From positions 1 through 64,000 of the forward strand of contig NZ_JABFVK010000054.1 in the NCBI RefSeq assembly GCF_013362815.1: DNA of 64,000 nt, given 5' to 3'. The notes under the pieces were generated by a model. The model did no database searches. It worked only from the letters and a program-made list of their open reading frames with translations, and was not told the DNA's origin. A program made the translations under genes and the position numbers. Positions 9,607-18,329 of the stretch are shown here, piece after piece (the stretch's first letter is position 1; each line of letters begins with the position of its first letter). The DNA comes from Hamadaea sp. (GTDB lineage Bacteria; Actinomycetota; Actinomycetes; Mycobacteriales; Micromonosporaceae).

Positions 9607-9620
9607 TAGGGTGCGTGATC
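9607..9620 (+). promoter_or_regulatory. Leaderless -10 of the MFS gene
   Basis: TAGGGT at 9607-9612 and eight bases to the ATG at 9621. Confidence 0.55.
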
Positions 9621-10868
9621 ATGAGCGCGCTCACCCCGCTGCGCCACGCCCCGTTCCGATACCTGCTGCTCGGTCGCACCACCAGCATGCTGGGCAATTC
9701 GGTCGCCCCGATGGCGCTGGCCTTCGCCGTCCTCGACCTCACCGGGTCGGTCCGTGACCTCGGCTTCGTGGTCGCCGCCCGATCTCTGACGAACGTCGTC
9801 TTCATCCTCTTCGGCGGCGTGCTGGCCGACCGGCTGCCCCGGCGGCTCGTCATGATCGGCTCGAACACGCTCGCCTTCGCCACCCAGGGCGCGGTCGCGG
9901 TCCTGCTGTTCACGCATACGGCGACGTTTGGGCTGCTCATGGGCCTCGCCGCGGTGAACGGACTGGTCGCGGCGTTCTCCTTCCCCGCGATGTCGGCCAT
10001 CGCCGGGCAGGTCGTCCCGGACGAGATCCGGCAGCAGGCCAACGCCCTGATCCGGCTCTCGGTGAACTTCGTCGGCATCGGTGGCGCGGCCGCCGGTGGT
10101 CTGCTCGTGGCGGCGTTCGGGTCCGGGTGGAGCATCGCCATCGACGCGGCGTCGTTCGCACTGGCCGCGGTGTTCTTCTCGTTCATCCGGGTGCCTTCGG
10201 TGCGGGCTGCCGCCGCCGGGAAGTCGACCCTGCGCGAGCTGCAGGTCGGCTGGCGGGAGTTCGTGGCCCGGCCCTGGCTGTGGTCGGTGGTCGCCGGGTT
10301 CTGCGTACTCAACATGATGCTGAGCGCCGGGCTGTCCGTCCTCGGGCCGTCCGTCGCCGACGAGACCTTCGGGCGTACGGCGTGGGGTCTGGTGGTGAGC
10401 GCCGAACTCGCCGGACTGGCCCTCGGCGGACTCGTCGCGCTGCGGCTCCGCGTACGCCGATTCCTGCTGGTCGGAGTGATCGCGATGGCTCCGGTGGCCC
10501 CGGTTCTCCTGGCGCTCGGTCTCGCCCCGTACGCCCCGCTGCTGATCGCGCTGAACCTGCTGGCCGGGATCGGCATCGAGATTTTCGGGGTCTCCTGGGA
10601 GACGAGTATGCAGCGCCACGTCCCCGCCGATCTGCTGGCCCGGGTGTACTCGTGGGACATGCTCGGCTCGATCGTGGCGGTGCCGATCGGCCAGGCGATC
10701 GCCGGTCCGGTGGCCGCCGCGGTGGGCACGTCGACTGCGCTGGTCGGAGCGGGTGTGCTGAGCCTGCTCGCCGTGCTCGGCATGGTCGTCGTCCCCGCCG
10801 TACGCAGCCTGGACAACACGCCCGTGCCCGCCCCCGAGGCCACGGAAGAGCCCGCAACAGTTTCGTGA
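9621..10868 (+). CDS. MFS transporter, EntS/MFS_3 type
   Basis: A 415-residue polytopic membrane protein with about 12 helices. The opening PLRHAPFRYLLLGRTTSMLGNSVAPMALAF matches the EntS-like branch of the major facilitator superfamily. The loop between helices 2 and 3 carries the motif-A-like GVLADRLPRRLVM. Members export siderophores or drugs; the substrate here is unknown. The start at 9621 was preferred to the ATG at 9600 because 9600 lies at the edge of the palindrome while 9621 lies correctly after a -10. It stands alone, with no adjacent regulator. Confidence 0.88.
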   Translation: MSALTPLRHAPFRYLLLGRTTSMLGNSVAPMALAFAVLDLTGSVRDLGFVVAARSLTNVVFILFGGVLADRLPRRLVMIGSNTLAFATQGAVAVLLFTHTATFGLLMGLAAVNGLVAAFSFPAMSAIAGQVVPDEIRQQANALIRLSVNFVGIGGAAAGGLLVAAFGSGWSIAIDAASFALAAVFFSFIRVPSVRAAAAGKSTLRELQVGWREFVARPWLWSVVAGFCVLNMMLSAGLSVLGPSVADETFGRTAWGLVVSAELAGLALGGLVALRLRVRRFLLVGVIAMAPVAPVLLALGLAPYAPLLIALNLLAGIGIEIFGVSWETSMQRHVPADLLARVYSWDMLGSIVAVPIGQAIAGPVAAAVGTSTALVGAGVLSLLAVLGMVVVPAVRSLDNTPVPAPEATEEPATVS

Positions 10869-11007
10869 CACAAAGTAGGCACGTGAGGACCGCGACTTTT
10901 ACCTCAGACGCCTTCCCCTGGGTGGGCCGCCCATGGTTGGCTACGCCCAACACGTCCGGACCCTGGGCGAACGGCCAACGACGTCTGACCGACAGGAGGA
11001 CCCATCC

Positions 11008-11682
11008 GTGGGCGAAAAGGTGAGCTTCGGCGAGGGCAGCGAGGGCTACCTCGCGCTGCCGACCGCAGGCGACGGCCCAGCGGTGCTGGTCGTCCAGGAG
11101 TGGTGGGGGCTGGTCTCGCACATCACCGGGTTGGCCGATCGCTTCGCCGAGGCCGGTTTCGTCGCGCTCGCCCCGGATTTCTACCACGGTGAGAACACCA
11201 CCGAGCCGGACGAGGCTCGCCGTCTGCTGATGCAGCTGGCGTTGCCGCAGGCGGCGGCCGACATCGCGGATGCGGCGACCTACCTGCGGGGTCTGGAGCA
11301 GGTCACCGGCAAGGTGGGCGTCGTCGGATTCTGCGCCGGGGGCAGCCTCGCGCTGTGGTCGGCGACGGTCGCACCCGAGCAGATCGCCGCTGTGACGGCG
11401 TTCTACCCCGGTGGGTACACCGAGAAGCTCGCTCCCCAGTGGTCGGCGTACGCGGGCAAGCCGGCGCTGATCCACTGCGCCGAGGGCGACGGCACCTCGA
11501 CCGCGCCGCACATTCAAGCCGTGGTCAAGGGCATCGAGGACGCGGGCGGCACCGCGACGGTGTACGACTACCCGGGCACCGACCACGCGTTCTTCAACGA
11601 CGACCGGCCGGAGCACTACCACCGCGAGGCGGCGACCCTTTCCTGGGCCCGCACCCTGGACTTCTTCCGAAACGCGCTATAG
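11008..11682 (+). CDS. Dienelactone hydrolase family protein
   Basis: A 224-residue cytosolic alpha/beta hydrolase. The catalytic Cys is at 109 in GFCAGG, the Asp at about 161 (EGDGTS) and the His at 193 (TDHAFFND). The early EWWG (31-34) supplies the conserved Glu that controls the Cys. The family opens dienelactones in chlorocatechol breakdown, but many actinobacterial members have other unknown substrates, and no catechol genes are nearby. The GTG at 11008 was chosen because AGGAGGA lies seven bases upstream; an in-frame ATG at 10933 has no site. A strong terminator follows. Confidence 0.9.
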   Translation: MGEKVSFGEGSEGYLALPTAGDGPAVLVVQEWWGLVSHITGLADRFAEAGFVALAPDFYHGENTTEPDEARRLLMQLALPQAAADIADAATYLRGLEQVTGKVGVVGFCAGGSLALWSATVAPEQIAAVTAFYPGGYTEKLAPQWSAYAGKPALIHCAEGDGTSTAPHIQAVVKGIEDAGGTATVYDYPGTDHAFFNDDRPEHYHREAATLSWARTLDFFRNAL

Positions 11683-11708
11683 AAAGCGACATAGCGCGCT
11701 ACGAACTT

Positions 11709-11743
11709 GCGGCCCCCGAATCTCCTTCCCCGGGGGCCGCTTT
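11709..11743 (+). terminator. Rho-independent terminator
   Basis: A ten-base-pair stem GCGGCCCCCG / CGGGGGCCGC with an 11-base loop (actually 12 unpaired bases), followed by TTTA, 27 bases after the hydrolase stop. Confidence 0.85.
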
Positions 11744-11779
11744 ACGTGCATGGGGGCACGTGCCGCCACGGGCGACCGT

Positions 11780-11791
11780 TAGGCTGTGCCG
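11780..11791 (+). promoter_or_regulatory. Leaderless -10 of the uracil-DNA glycosylase operon
   Basis: TAGGCT at 11780-11785 and six bases to the GTG at 11792. This favours 11792 over the GTG at 11786. Confidence 0.65.
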
Positions 11792-12496
11792 GTGACCGCC
11801 GCCGACCTCGCCCTGTTGGACGAGGAGGTCACCCATTGCCGGGCCTGCCCGCGACTGGTCGAGTGGCGCGAGCGGGTCGCCCGCGAGAAGCGCGCCGCGT
11901 TCCGCGATCAGACGTACTGGGGCCGCCCGGTGCCGGGCTTCGGTCCCGCCGACGCCCGCATCCTGATCCTGGGCCTCGCGCCGGCCGCGCACGGCGCGAA
12001 CCGGACCGGTCGCATGTTCACCGGCGACCGCAGCGGTGAGGTGCTCTATGCGGCGCTGTATCGGGCCGGCTTGGCGACTCGGCCGGTCAGCGTCAGCGCC
12101 GACGACGACTTGCGGCTGATCGGCACGCGGATCACCGCCCCGGTCAAGTGCGCGCCGCCGGCGAACAAGCCCGAGCCGGCCGAACGCGACAATTGCGCGC
12201 ATTGGCTTCGCCGCGAACTGCGCGACCTCGCCGAGCTCAAGGTCGTGGTGACGCTCGGCGCGTTCGCCTGGGCGGCGTGGTGGATGGCGCTGGAGCCGGT
12301 CTACGGCGTCCGGCCGCCGACGCCGCGCCCGCGATTCGGTCACGGCGTCGTTCACCAGATGCCCGGGCTGCCCGCGGTTCTGGGTTCCTACCACGTGTCG
12401 CAGCAGAACACCTTTACCGGACGTCTCACACCCGCCATGCTGGACGACGTGTTCCGGCAGGCACGGTCGCTCGCCGGAGAGGAGTCGCGGGGGTGA
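11792..12496 (+). CDS. Family 5 uracil-DNA glycosylase
   Basis: Predicted base-excision repair enzyme with a 4Fe-4S cluster, in the cytosol or nucleoid. Of 234 residues, Cys16 and Cys19 (CRACP), Cys120 (VKCAPP) and Cys135 (RDNC) match the cluster ligands of UDG families 4 and 5. The motif [19 protein letters not shown] (61-79) is the family 5 (UdgB) active-site signature, with Ala in place of the catalytic acid as in that family. Late HQMPG...GSYHVSQQN supplies the second catalytic loop. Its stop overlaps the next start (GTGA), so it heads the MoxR operon although DNA repair seems unrelated. Confidence 0.9.
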   Translation: MTAADLALLDEEVTHCRACPRLVEWRERVAREKRAAFRDQTYWGRPVPGFGPADARILILGLAPAAHGANRTGRMFTGDRSGEVLYAALYRAGLATRPVSVSADDDLRLIGTRITAPVKCAPPANKPEPAERDNCAHWLRRELRDLAELKVVVTLGAFAWAAWWMALEPVYGVRPPTPRPRFGHGVVHQMPGLPAVLGSYHVSQQNTFTGRLTPAMLDDVFRQARSLAGEESRG

Positions 12497-13182
12497 AGGT
12501 GCTGCGCCGCTTCTGGCCGCTGACGGCGGTGGTGGCCTTGCTGGTGATCGCGGGGTTCGCCGCGGCCACCGGCTCGTTGCCGCTGCGTCCGGCGCCGTTG
12601 CAGGGCGACTCCGCGAACGAGCCGCCGCCGACCTGGGACCCGCATCTCGCCTCGGCGAAGCCGCCGAACACGCCCGGCGCCGCGGCTCAGCGCATCGAGG
12701 TCTCCCCGGTGCTGATCGCGGTGGTCCAGGCCGTCTGCCTGCTCGTGGTGGTCGGGGTGATCGTCCTGCTCGTCGTGCTGCTGGTCCGGGGGGTGGTCCA
12801 GCGCCGAGTCGCCTTCGAAGCTCCAGGGGTACGCCCAACGCAGCGACAGACGACCGAGGAGATGCTGGCCGCAGTCGACCAGGGACTCGTCGAGCTGGAC
12901 GACGACGGTGATCCCCGGCGGGCGGTCATCGCCTGCTGGGTCCGCCTGGAACGGGCCGCCCAGGCGGCGGGAGTGGAACGCAAGCCGGGCGACACCTCGA
13001 CCGATCTGGTCGTACGCCTCTTCAGCACCCGGTCGGTGAACCACACGGTGCTCAACGACTTCGCCGCCGTCTACCGCGAGGCGCGCTACTCGCCGCATCC
13101 GGTCACCGCAGCCACCCGTGACGACGCGCGCGCCGCCCTGCGGCTGCTGCGAGACGAGCTCGGAGCGGAGCGAGCAGTATGA
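12493..13182 (+). CDS. DUF4129 domain membrane protein
   Basis: A 229-residue protein with an N-terminal helix (about 9-28), an extracytoplasmic Pro-rich stretch, a second helix (about 73-100) and a cytosolic DUF4129 domain (about 130-225). The core of that domain is [17 protein letters not shown]...[11 protein letters not shown]...[11 protein letters not shown]4129 proteins are regular partners of MoxR and DUF58; their role is unknown, possibly in membrane-complex maturation. The GTG start overlaps the glycosylase stop and the gene end overlaps the next start, so the operon is tightly coupled. Confidence 0.88.
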   Translation: MKVLRRFWPLTAVVALLVIAGFAAATGSLPLRPAPLQGDSANEPPPTWDPHLASAKPPNTPGAAAQRIEVSPVLIAVVQAVCLLVVVGVIVLLVVLLVRGVVQRRVAFEAPGVRPTQRQTTEEMLAAVDQGLVELDDDGDPRRAVIACWVRLERAAQAAGVERKPGDTSTDLVVRLFSTRSVNHTVLNDFAAVYREARYSPHPVTAATRDDARAALRLLRDELGAERAV

Positions 13183-13736
13183 GTTCCAGCATTGATGAGC
13201 TTCTCGGTGGGGCGTACGAGGACGAGGAGCGCCCGCAACGCTCCGGCCGGTCGGCCAGTGCGTACGCGAAGGCGATCGGAGCTGCGCTGGCGTTGACCGC
13301 CGTCGGTTCGGCGGCGCTGCGTACGGCCAAACTCGACGCGCCCGTGTGGTTCCTGTTCCTCGTGAGCTGTGCTCTCGTCCTCGTCTACATCGCCGTACGC
13401 CGAGTGCGCCCGCCGTTGCCGCCTCGCGCCGCCGGTCGCCGCCATCTGCCGGACACCGCGCCGGACGGGCTGCGGCACGCGGTGAAGCGGTGGGAGGCCA
13501 GGCTGGACTGGTGCCATACCGACGCGAGCGCGTTCAACCGTAAGGTGATCCCGGCGCTCGGCGAGATCGTCGACGAACGGCTGCGCCAGCGCCACGGGAT
13601 CACGCGGGAATCCGCCCCGGCTCGGGCCCGGCAGCTCGTCGGCGAGCCGCTGTGGAGCTTCCTGTCCACGCCGGTACGCCGGCCGCCGGCCCCACGGGAG
13701 CTGGCCAATCTGATCGCCTGGATGGAGCGGATATGA
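13179..13736 (+). CDS. MoxR-operon membrane protein
   Basis: A 185-residue protein with a polar N-terminus, two hydrophobic segments (about 33-50 and 56-74) and a basic cytosolic C-terminus with the motifs LDWCHTDASAFNRKVIPALGEIVDERL and PLWSFLSTPVRRPPAP. I do not recognise a named domain, but proteins of this shape occur between DUF4129 and MoxR genes in many actinomycetes. Both ends overlap neighbours by four bases (ATGA). Confidence 0.78.
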   Translation: MSSSIDELLGGAYEDEERPQRSGRSASAYAKAIGAALALTAVGSAALRTAKLDAPVWFLFLVSCALVLVYIAVRRVRPPLPPRAAGRRHLPDTAPDGLRHAVKRWEARLDWCHTDASAFNRKVIPALGEIVDERLRQRHGITRESAPARARQLVGEPLWSFLSTPVRRPPAPRELANLIAWMERI

Positions 13737-14824
13737 CGAAGAACCTCACCCCGGCCGAGGTCGGCCGGGTCGCGGCGCAGGTGCTCGACCGGGTCGGCAC
13801 CGTCGTGGTCGGCAAGCGCGCCGCGTTGGAGCTGGTCTTCGCGGGCATCCTCGCCGGTGGTCACGTGCTGCTGGAGGATCTGCCCGGGTTGGGCAAGACG
13901 CTGACCGCCCGGATGTTCGCCCAGGCGCTGGGCCTGGACTTCCGGCGGCTCCAGTTCACGCCGGATCTGCTGCCCGCCGACGTGACCGGGTCGTTCCTCT
14001 ACGACCAGCGCAGTCACGACTTCACCTTCCGGGCCGGTCCGATCTTCACGAATCTGCTGCTCGCGGACGAGATCAACCGGACGCCCCCGAAGACGCAGGC
14101 CGCTCTGCTCGAGGCGATGCAGGAGAAGCAGGTCTCCGTCGAGGGCGTGACCTACCGTCTGGAAGCCCCGTTCCACGTGCTCGCGACGGCCAACCCGATC
14201 GAGTACGAGGGCACTTATCCGCTGCCCGAGGCACAGCTCGACCGGTTCCTGCTGCGGGTCAGTTTCGGCTACCCGGACGCCGCGGAGGAATGGGCGGTGC
14301 TGCGCCGCCGGATGGCCCGGCAGCGCGAGGAGGCCGTCGTCGAGGCGGTCGTCGATGCGCCGACCCTGCTCCAGATGCAGGCCGCGCTGGAGACCGTCGA
14401 GGTCGAGGACTCCATCGGGCAGTACATCGTCGCGCTGACCGCGGCGACCCGCTCCCACCCGTCCGTGCTGGTCGGCGCCTCGCCGCGGGGTTCGCTCGCG
14501 TTGATGCTGCTGGCCCGGGCGCGGGCGGCGATGGCCGGGCGCGACTACGTCATCCCGGAGGACGTCAAGGAGGTCGCCGTCCCGGCGCTGGCCCACCGGA
14601 TCACGCTGCGCCCGGAGATGTGGCTGAAGCGGGTCGACCCCGGCTCGGTCGTCACCGACGTTCTGGCGTCGACGCCGGCTCCGGCCAGCGGGGCGCTGCC
14701 TGCATACGGGAACACCGGGGCACCTGGTCCCCGCCCGAGTCCCGCCCGTCCGCAGAACGAGGAATGGGAGTACGCGGAGCCGGAGGAGCCCGCCGACCCC
14801 TACCGTTACACGGCACGGGGCTGA
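13733..14824 (+). CDS. MoxR family AAA+ ATPase
   Basis: A 363-residue cytosolic AAA+ chaperone-like ATPase. Walker A LPGLGKT is at about 50-56, Walker B LLLADEINR at about 108-116, and the MoxR motifs TPDLLPADVTG and ANPIEYEGTYPLPEAQLDRF follow. The lid domain carries the sensor-2 region GASPRGSL. MoxR proteins act with DUF58/VWA-type proteins in complex assembly or cofactor insertion (family knowledge). The C-terminal 45 residues are Pro-rich and acidic, an extension beyond the usual core. The start overlaps the previous stop (ATGA). Confidence 0.94.
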   Translation: MTKNLTPAEVGRVAAQVLDRVGTVVVGKRAALELVFAGILAGGHVLLEDLPGLGKTLTARMFAQALGLDFRRLQFTPDLLPADVTGSFLYDQRSHDFTFRAGPIFTNLLLADEINRTPPKTQAALLEAMQEKQVSVEGVTYRLEAPFHVLATANPIEYEGTYPLPEAQLDRFLLRVSFGYPDAAEEWAVLRRRMARQREEAVVEAVVDAPTLLQMQAALETVEVEDSIGQYIVALTAATRSHPSVLVGASPRGSLALMLLARARAAMAGRDYVIPEDVKEVAVPALAHRITLRPEMWLKRVDPGSVVTDVLASTPAPASGALPAYGNTGAPGPRPSPARPQNEEWEYAEPEEPADPYRYTARG

Positions 14825-14826
14825 CC

Positions 14827-16200
14827 TTGGCGCTGCGACCGGCCGTTCCGCGTACGCCGCCGCCGGCTCCCCCGGAGGAGACGGCGGCCCAGGACTGGCA
14901 GCCGACCCGGGCGCTGGGCCGTGCCCTGCTGCTCATCGGGTTGCTGCTGGTCGCGGCGGCCTTGTTCGGCCGAGTGGACCTGGTCGTGCTGGCGGTCCCG
15001 TTCGCCGTCAGCGTGGCGTGGGGGCTGTCGCGACGGCCGACCGCCGTGCCCGGCCTTCGCCTCGCCACCAGCGAGGAGTACGCGACCGAGGGCAGCTCGC
15101 TGACGACGACCCTCACGATGGCCAACCGCGACGTGGTGGCGTACGACATCGCGATCGCGCGAACCCAGCACTCGGCGTGGCTGGACCTGACCGCGGAGGG
15201 TTCCGGCGCGAAGCCTGACCGGCCGGTAGTGGCGGCATTGGACCGCAACGAGGCGGCGGCGGTCGTGCTGGCGGGACCGGCGAAGCGTTGGGGCCGGCAC
15301 AGCATCGGCCCGGCGGCGGCGGTCGCGGCGGCCTGCGGCGGTCTGCTCGCCTGCCGCGCGGTCGTGACGGGATCCCTGGGTTTCAAGGTGTTCCCGGTGA
15401 CCGATCCCTTCGCCGCCGAAGACGCCATGCCGCGGGCCGCGGGCCTGGTCGGGCAGCATCGCTCGCGGCGGCAAGGCGAAGGCGGCGAGCTGGCCGGAGT
15501 ACGCGTGTTCGGGCCGGGCGACCGGCTGCGGCGCATCGACTGGCGGACCACGCTGCGGACCCAGCAGTTGCACGTCGCGCGCACGTTGTCCGACCGGGAC
15601 GCCGATGTCGTCCTCGTGCTCGACCTGCTCGCCGAGGCCGGAACTTCGGGCGGCACCGGCGGGGCATCCAGCGTGATGGATATCACCGTACGCGCGAGCG
15701 CCGCCATCGCCGAGCACTACCTCACGGTCGGCGACCGCATCTCGATGATCGAGTACGGGTCGTCGGCCCGCCGCCTCCGGCCAGCCTCCGGGCGACGGCA
15801 GTACATGACGGCGCTGGAATGGCTTCTCGACGTCTCCTCCCGTCAGGTTGTACGCACACCCGGGGAGAGCCGCATGTCGGAGGCGATCTCCCCGAACGCC
15901 CTGGTCGTCGTGATGACGCCGCTGCTCGACGCCCGGTCGGCCGACATGGTCGCCGGACTGGCTCGGGCCGGGCGCTCGGTGGTCACCGTCGACACCCTGC
16001 CCCCGGGGCTGGTGCCGACGGTCACCGGCCCGTGGACCTCCTCGGCTCTCGGCATCTGGCAGCTCGAACGCGCCAACACCATCGGCCAGCTGCGCGAACA
16101 CGGCGTACCGGTGGTGGCGTGGGCCGGCGCGGGCAGCCTCGACCTCGTCCTGCGAGACGTCGCCCGCATGGCCGGCCGGGCCCAGGGAGCGCGCCGATGA
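14827..16200 (+). CDS. DUF58 domain protein
   Basis: A 457-residue membrane protein with two N-terminal helices (about 33-70) and a cytosolic DUF58 domain. Its signature VRVFGPGDRLRRIDWRTTLR (about 228-247) is followed by a VWA-like region beginning DADVVLVLDLLAEAG (metal-site-like DxDx). It is the standard MoxR partner. The TTG start two bases after the moxR stop was chosen because it keeps the operon spacing and no ATG or GTG lies near. Function beyond the MoxR/DUF58 partnership is unknown. Confidence 0.88.
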   Translation: MALRPAVPRTPPPAPPEETAAQDWQPTRALGRALLLIGLLLVAAALFGRVDLVVLAVPFAVSVAWGLSRRPTAVPGLRLATSEEYATEGSSLTTTLTMANRDVVAYDIAIARTQHSAWLDLTAEGSGAKPDRPVVAALDRNEAAAVVLAGPAKRWGRHSIGPAAAVAAACGGLLACRAVVTGSLGFKVFPVTDPFAAEDAMPRAAGLVGQHRSRRQGEGGELAGVRVFGPGDRLRRIDWRTTLRTQQLHVARTLSDRDADVVLVLDLLAEAGTSGGTGGASSVMDITVRASAAIAEHYLTVGDRISMIEYGSSARRLRPASGRRQYMTALEWLLDVSSRQVVRTPGESRMSEAISPNALVVVMTPLLDARSADMVAGLARAGRSVVTVDTLPPGLVPTVTGPWTSSALGIWQLERANTIGQLREHGVPVVAWAGAGSLDLVLRDVARMAGRAQGARR

Positions 16201-16754
16201 ACGCGTACTTCGAGCGGATCGTCACCGCCCTGTCCCGGATCACCCCGGCGACGCTGCTGGCCCGGGGTGCGGTGTTCATCCTGACCACGGCGGCACTGGT
16301 CATGGCCATCCCGTCGTTCCTGTTCGGGCCGCGGCCGATCTTGGCGGCGGCCGTGCTGGCGCTGGTCGTCGCGCTCGCGCCGGGCAGCCGGATCGTCACG
16401 GTGGTGCTGGCCCTGGCCGCGGTGGGCTGGGGCGCGACCTGGCTCGGGCGGCTGGCCGAGATCTCGCCGCTCCAGCTCGTGGCCTTCGGCAGCCTGCTAT
16501 ACCTGGCCCATTCGGCGGCCACGCTCGCTGCACTCATCCCGTACGACGCCGTGGTGACCCCTGAGGTGTTCGTCCGCTGGTACGTCCGGGCGATCGCGAT
16601 CGTGGCGGCATCGGCTGTGATCTCTCTCGCTCTGCTCGTGGGCGTCTGGGCGCTCGCCGGGTTCAACGGGGCGGCGATCGCCTCGCTGCTCGGTCTCGCC
16701 GCCGCGGTCGCCCTGGTCGCGGTGGGTGTGAAGCTGGTACGCGCACGCGCCTGA
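16197..16754 (+). CDS. Membrane protein ending the MoxR operon
   Basis: A 185-residue protein with five to six predicted transmembrane helices and almost no soluble part. No family recognised. The ATG overlaps the DUF58 stop by four bases, so it is part of the same mRNA. A short GCGCCG/CGGCGC hairpin lies about 27 bases after the stop and may end the transcript, but it has no U-run. Confidence 0.78.
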   Translation: MNAYFERIVTALSRITPATLLARGAVFILTTAALVMAIPSFLFGPRPILAAAVLALVVALAPGSRIVTVVLALAAVGWGATWLGRLAEISPLQLVAFGSLLYLAHSAATLAALIPYDAVVTPEVFVRWYVRAIAIVAASAVISLALLVGVWALAGFNGAAIASLLGLAAAVALVAVGVKLVRARA

Positions 16755-16812
16755 CCTGCGTGTGCGTGGTCACAAGTTGCGCCGCTGAATCGGCGCTGAC
16801 ACAAAGACGCGG

Positions 16813-16825
16813 GAAAATGGTTCTC
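16813..16825 (+). promoter_or_regulatory. Possible leaderless -10 of ndh
   Basis: GAAAAT at 16813-16818 and seven bases to the GTG at 16826. The ATG at 16817 has only a weak site before it. Confidence 0.4.
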
Positions 16826-18226
16826 GTGAAGCCTCAGCGCATTCTTGTAGTCGGTGCCGGACACGTCGGGCTGTACGCCGCCCTGCGACTGTCTCGCAAG
16901 CTCAGTTCCCGCGAGGCTGAAGTGATCATCGTCGATCCCCAGCCGCACATGACGTATCAGCCGTTCCTTCCCGAGGCGGCGGCCGGCAACATCTCCCCGC
17001 GCCACTCCGTCGTGCCGATCCGGCGCGAGCTGAAGAAGTGCAAGATCGTCGCGGGTGAGGTCACCAAGATCACGCACGCTACCAAGACGGCGACCGTGCA
17101 GCCCTACGTCGGCCCGGCGCTGGAGCTGGAGTACGACCACGTCATCGTGGCCCCCGGCAGCGTCTCGCGTACCCTGCCGATCCCGGGCCTGCGGGAGACC
17201 GGCGTCGGCTTCAAGACCATCGGCGAGGCCATCTGGCTGCGTAACCACGTCCTGGACCGGCTCGACGTCGCCGCCAGCACCAGCGACCCCGATGTCCGCA
17301 GCCGGGCGCTGACCTTCGTCTTCGTCGGCGGCGGCTTCGCCGGCATCGAGGCGCTCGCCGAGATGGAGGACATGGTCCGCGACGCGATCAACCGCTACTA
17401 CCCGGAACTGTCCCCGAACGACGCCCGCTGGGTGCTCGTCGAGGCGGCCCGGCGCATCCTGCCCGAGGTCGGGCCGGAGATGGGCGCGTACACCGCGGAG
17501 CAGCTGACCAAGCGCGGCATCGACGTCCGGCTGGACACCCGGCTCGAGTCCTGCGTCGACGGGGTGGCCAAGCTGTCCGACGGCGACGAGTTCGTGACCG
17601 ACACCCTGGTCTGGACGGCGGGCGTCAAGCCCAGCCCGATGCTGGAGGCCACCGACCTGCCCCGCAACCAGCGCGGCGCGGTCACCTGCCTGCCGACGCT
17701 CCAGGTCGTCGACGGCGACCGGATCATCGACGGTGCCTGGAGCGCGGGCGACTGCGCGGCCGTCCCCGACATCACCGGTACGCCGGACCAGAACGGGCAG
17801 CTCCCATTCTGCTCGCCGAGCGCCCAGCACGCCGTACGCCAGGCGAAGCGGATGGCCGACAACATCCGTGCCGCCGTCCGGGGCAGCGCGCTCAAGCCGT
17901 ACCGGCACAAGCACGTCGGTAGCGTGGCCAGCCTCGGCCTGCACAAGGGCGTCGCGCACGTCTACGGCGTGAAGCTCAAGGGCTGGCCGGCCTGGATGAT
18001 GCACCGCACCTACCACATGAGCCGGATCCCCTCGCTCAACCGGAAGGTCCGCGTCGTCGCCGACTGGACCCTGGCGCTCTTCCTCCGCCGGGAGGTCGTG
18101 CCGCTGGGCAGCCTGCACACGCCGCACCAGCCGTTCGACGAGGCGGCTGCCACGACTCCGCCCCGGCTCGCGGCACCGATCGCTCCGCCGGCTGCTCCTC
18201 GCGTACGCGAGAAGGTCGGGGTCTGA
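16826..18226 (+). CDS. Type II NADH dehydrogenase
   Basis: Membrane-associated single-subunit flavoenzyme that passes electrons from NADH to menaquinone without pumping protons. The 466-residue protein opens with the FAD motif RILVVGAGHVGLYAA. The NAD motif TFVFVGGGFAGIEALAE is at about 155-171, and WSAGDCAAVPD plus SAQHAVRQAK (second FAD contact and quinone side) follow. The C-terminal amphipathic region WTLALFLRREVVPLGSL is the membrane anchor. The start at 16826 makes the protein begin KPQRILVVGAG, normal for the family; 16817 is the alternative. It is a single gene ending at a family A palindrome. Confidence 0.92.
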   Translation: MKPQRILVVGAGHVGLYAALRLSRKLSSREAEVIIVDPQPHMTYQPFLPEAAAGNISPRHSVVPIRRELKKCKIVAGEVTKITHATKTATVQPYVGPALELEYDHVIVAPGSVSRTLPIPGLRETGVGFKTIGEAIWLRNHVLDRLDVAASTSDPDVRSRALTFVFVGGGFAGIEALAEMEDMVRDAINRYYPELSPNDARWVLVEAARRILPEVGPEMGAYTAEQLTKRGIDVRLDTRLESCVDGVAKLSDGDEFVTDTLVWTAGVKPSPMLEATDLPRNQRGAVTCLPTLQVVDGDRIIDGAWSAGDCAAVPDITGTPDQNGQLPFCSPSAQHAVRQAKRMADNIRAAVRGSALKPYRHKHVGSVASLGLHKGVAHVYGVKLKGWPAWMMHRTYHMSRIPSLNRKVRVVADWTLALFLRREVVPLGSLHTPHQPFDEAAATTPPRLAAPIAPPAAPRVREKVGV

Positions 18227-18247
18227 CCAGTTCGCTTTCGCCCTTGG

Positions 18248-18312
18248 GCGCTGGATCAGGGTTCCGGGTCGAATCATGCAGCAAGATTCGACCGCGAACC
18301 CTGATCCAGCGC
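18248..18312. repeat. Family A inverted repeat, copy 3
   Basis: 28-base arms at 18248-18275 and 18285-18312 with two mismatches and a 9-base loop. Here it lies between convergent genes. Confidence 0.88.
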
Positions 18313-18329
18313 TTTCGCGTTGAGGGGGC

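Noticed and set aside
16022-18277. Very long open frame (751 codons) on the minus strand
   Set aside because: It is antisense to DUF58 end, a membrane gene and ndh; composition is Arg/Asp/His/Gln-rich without domains, as expected from the opposite strand of GC-rich genes.
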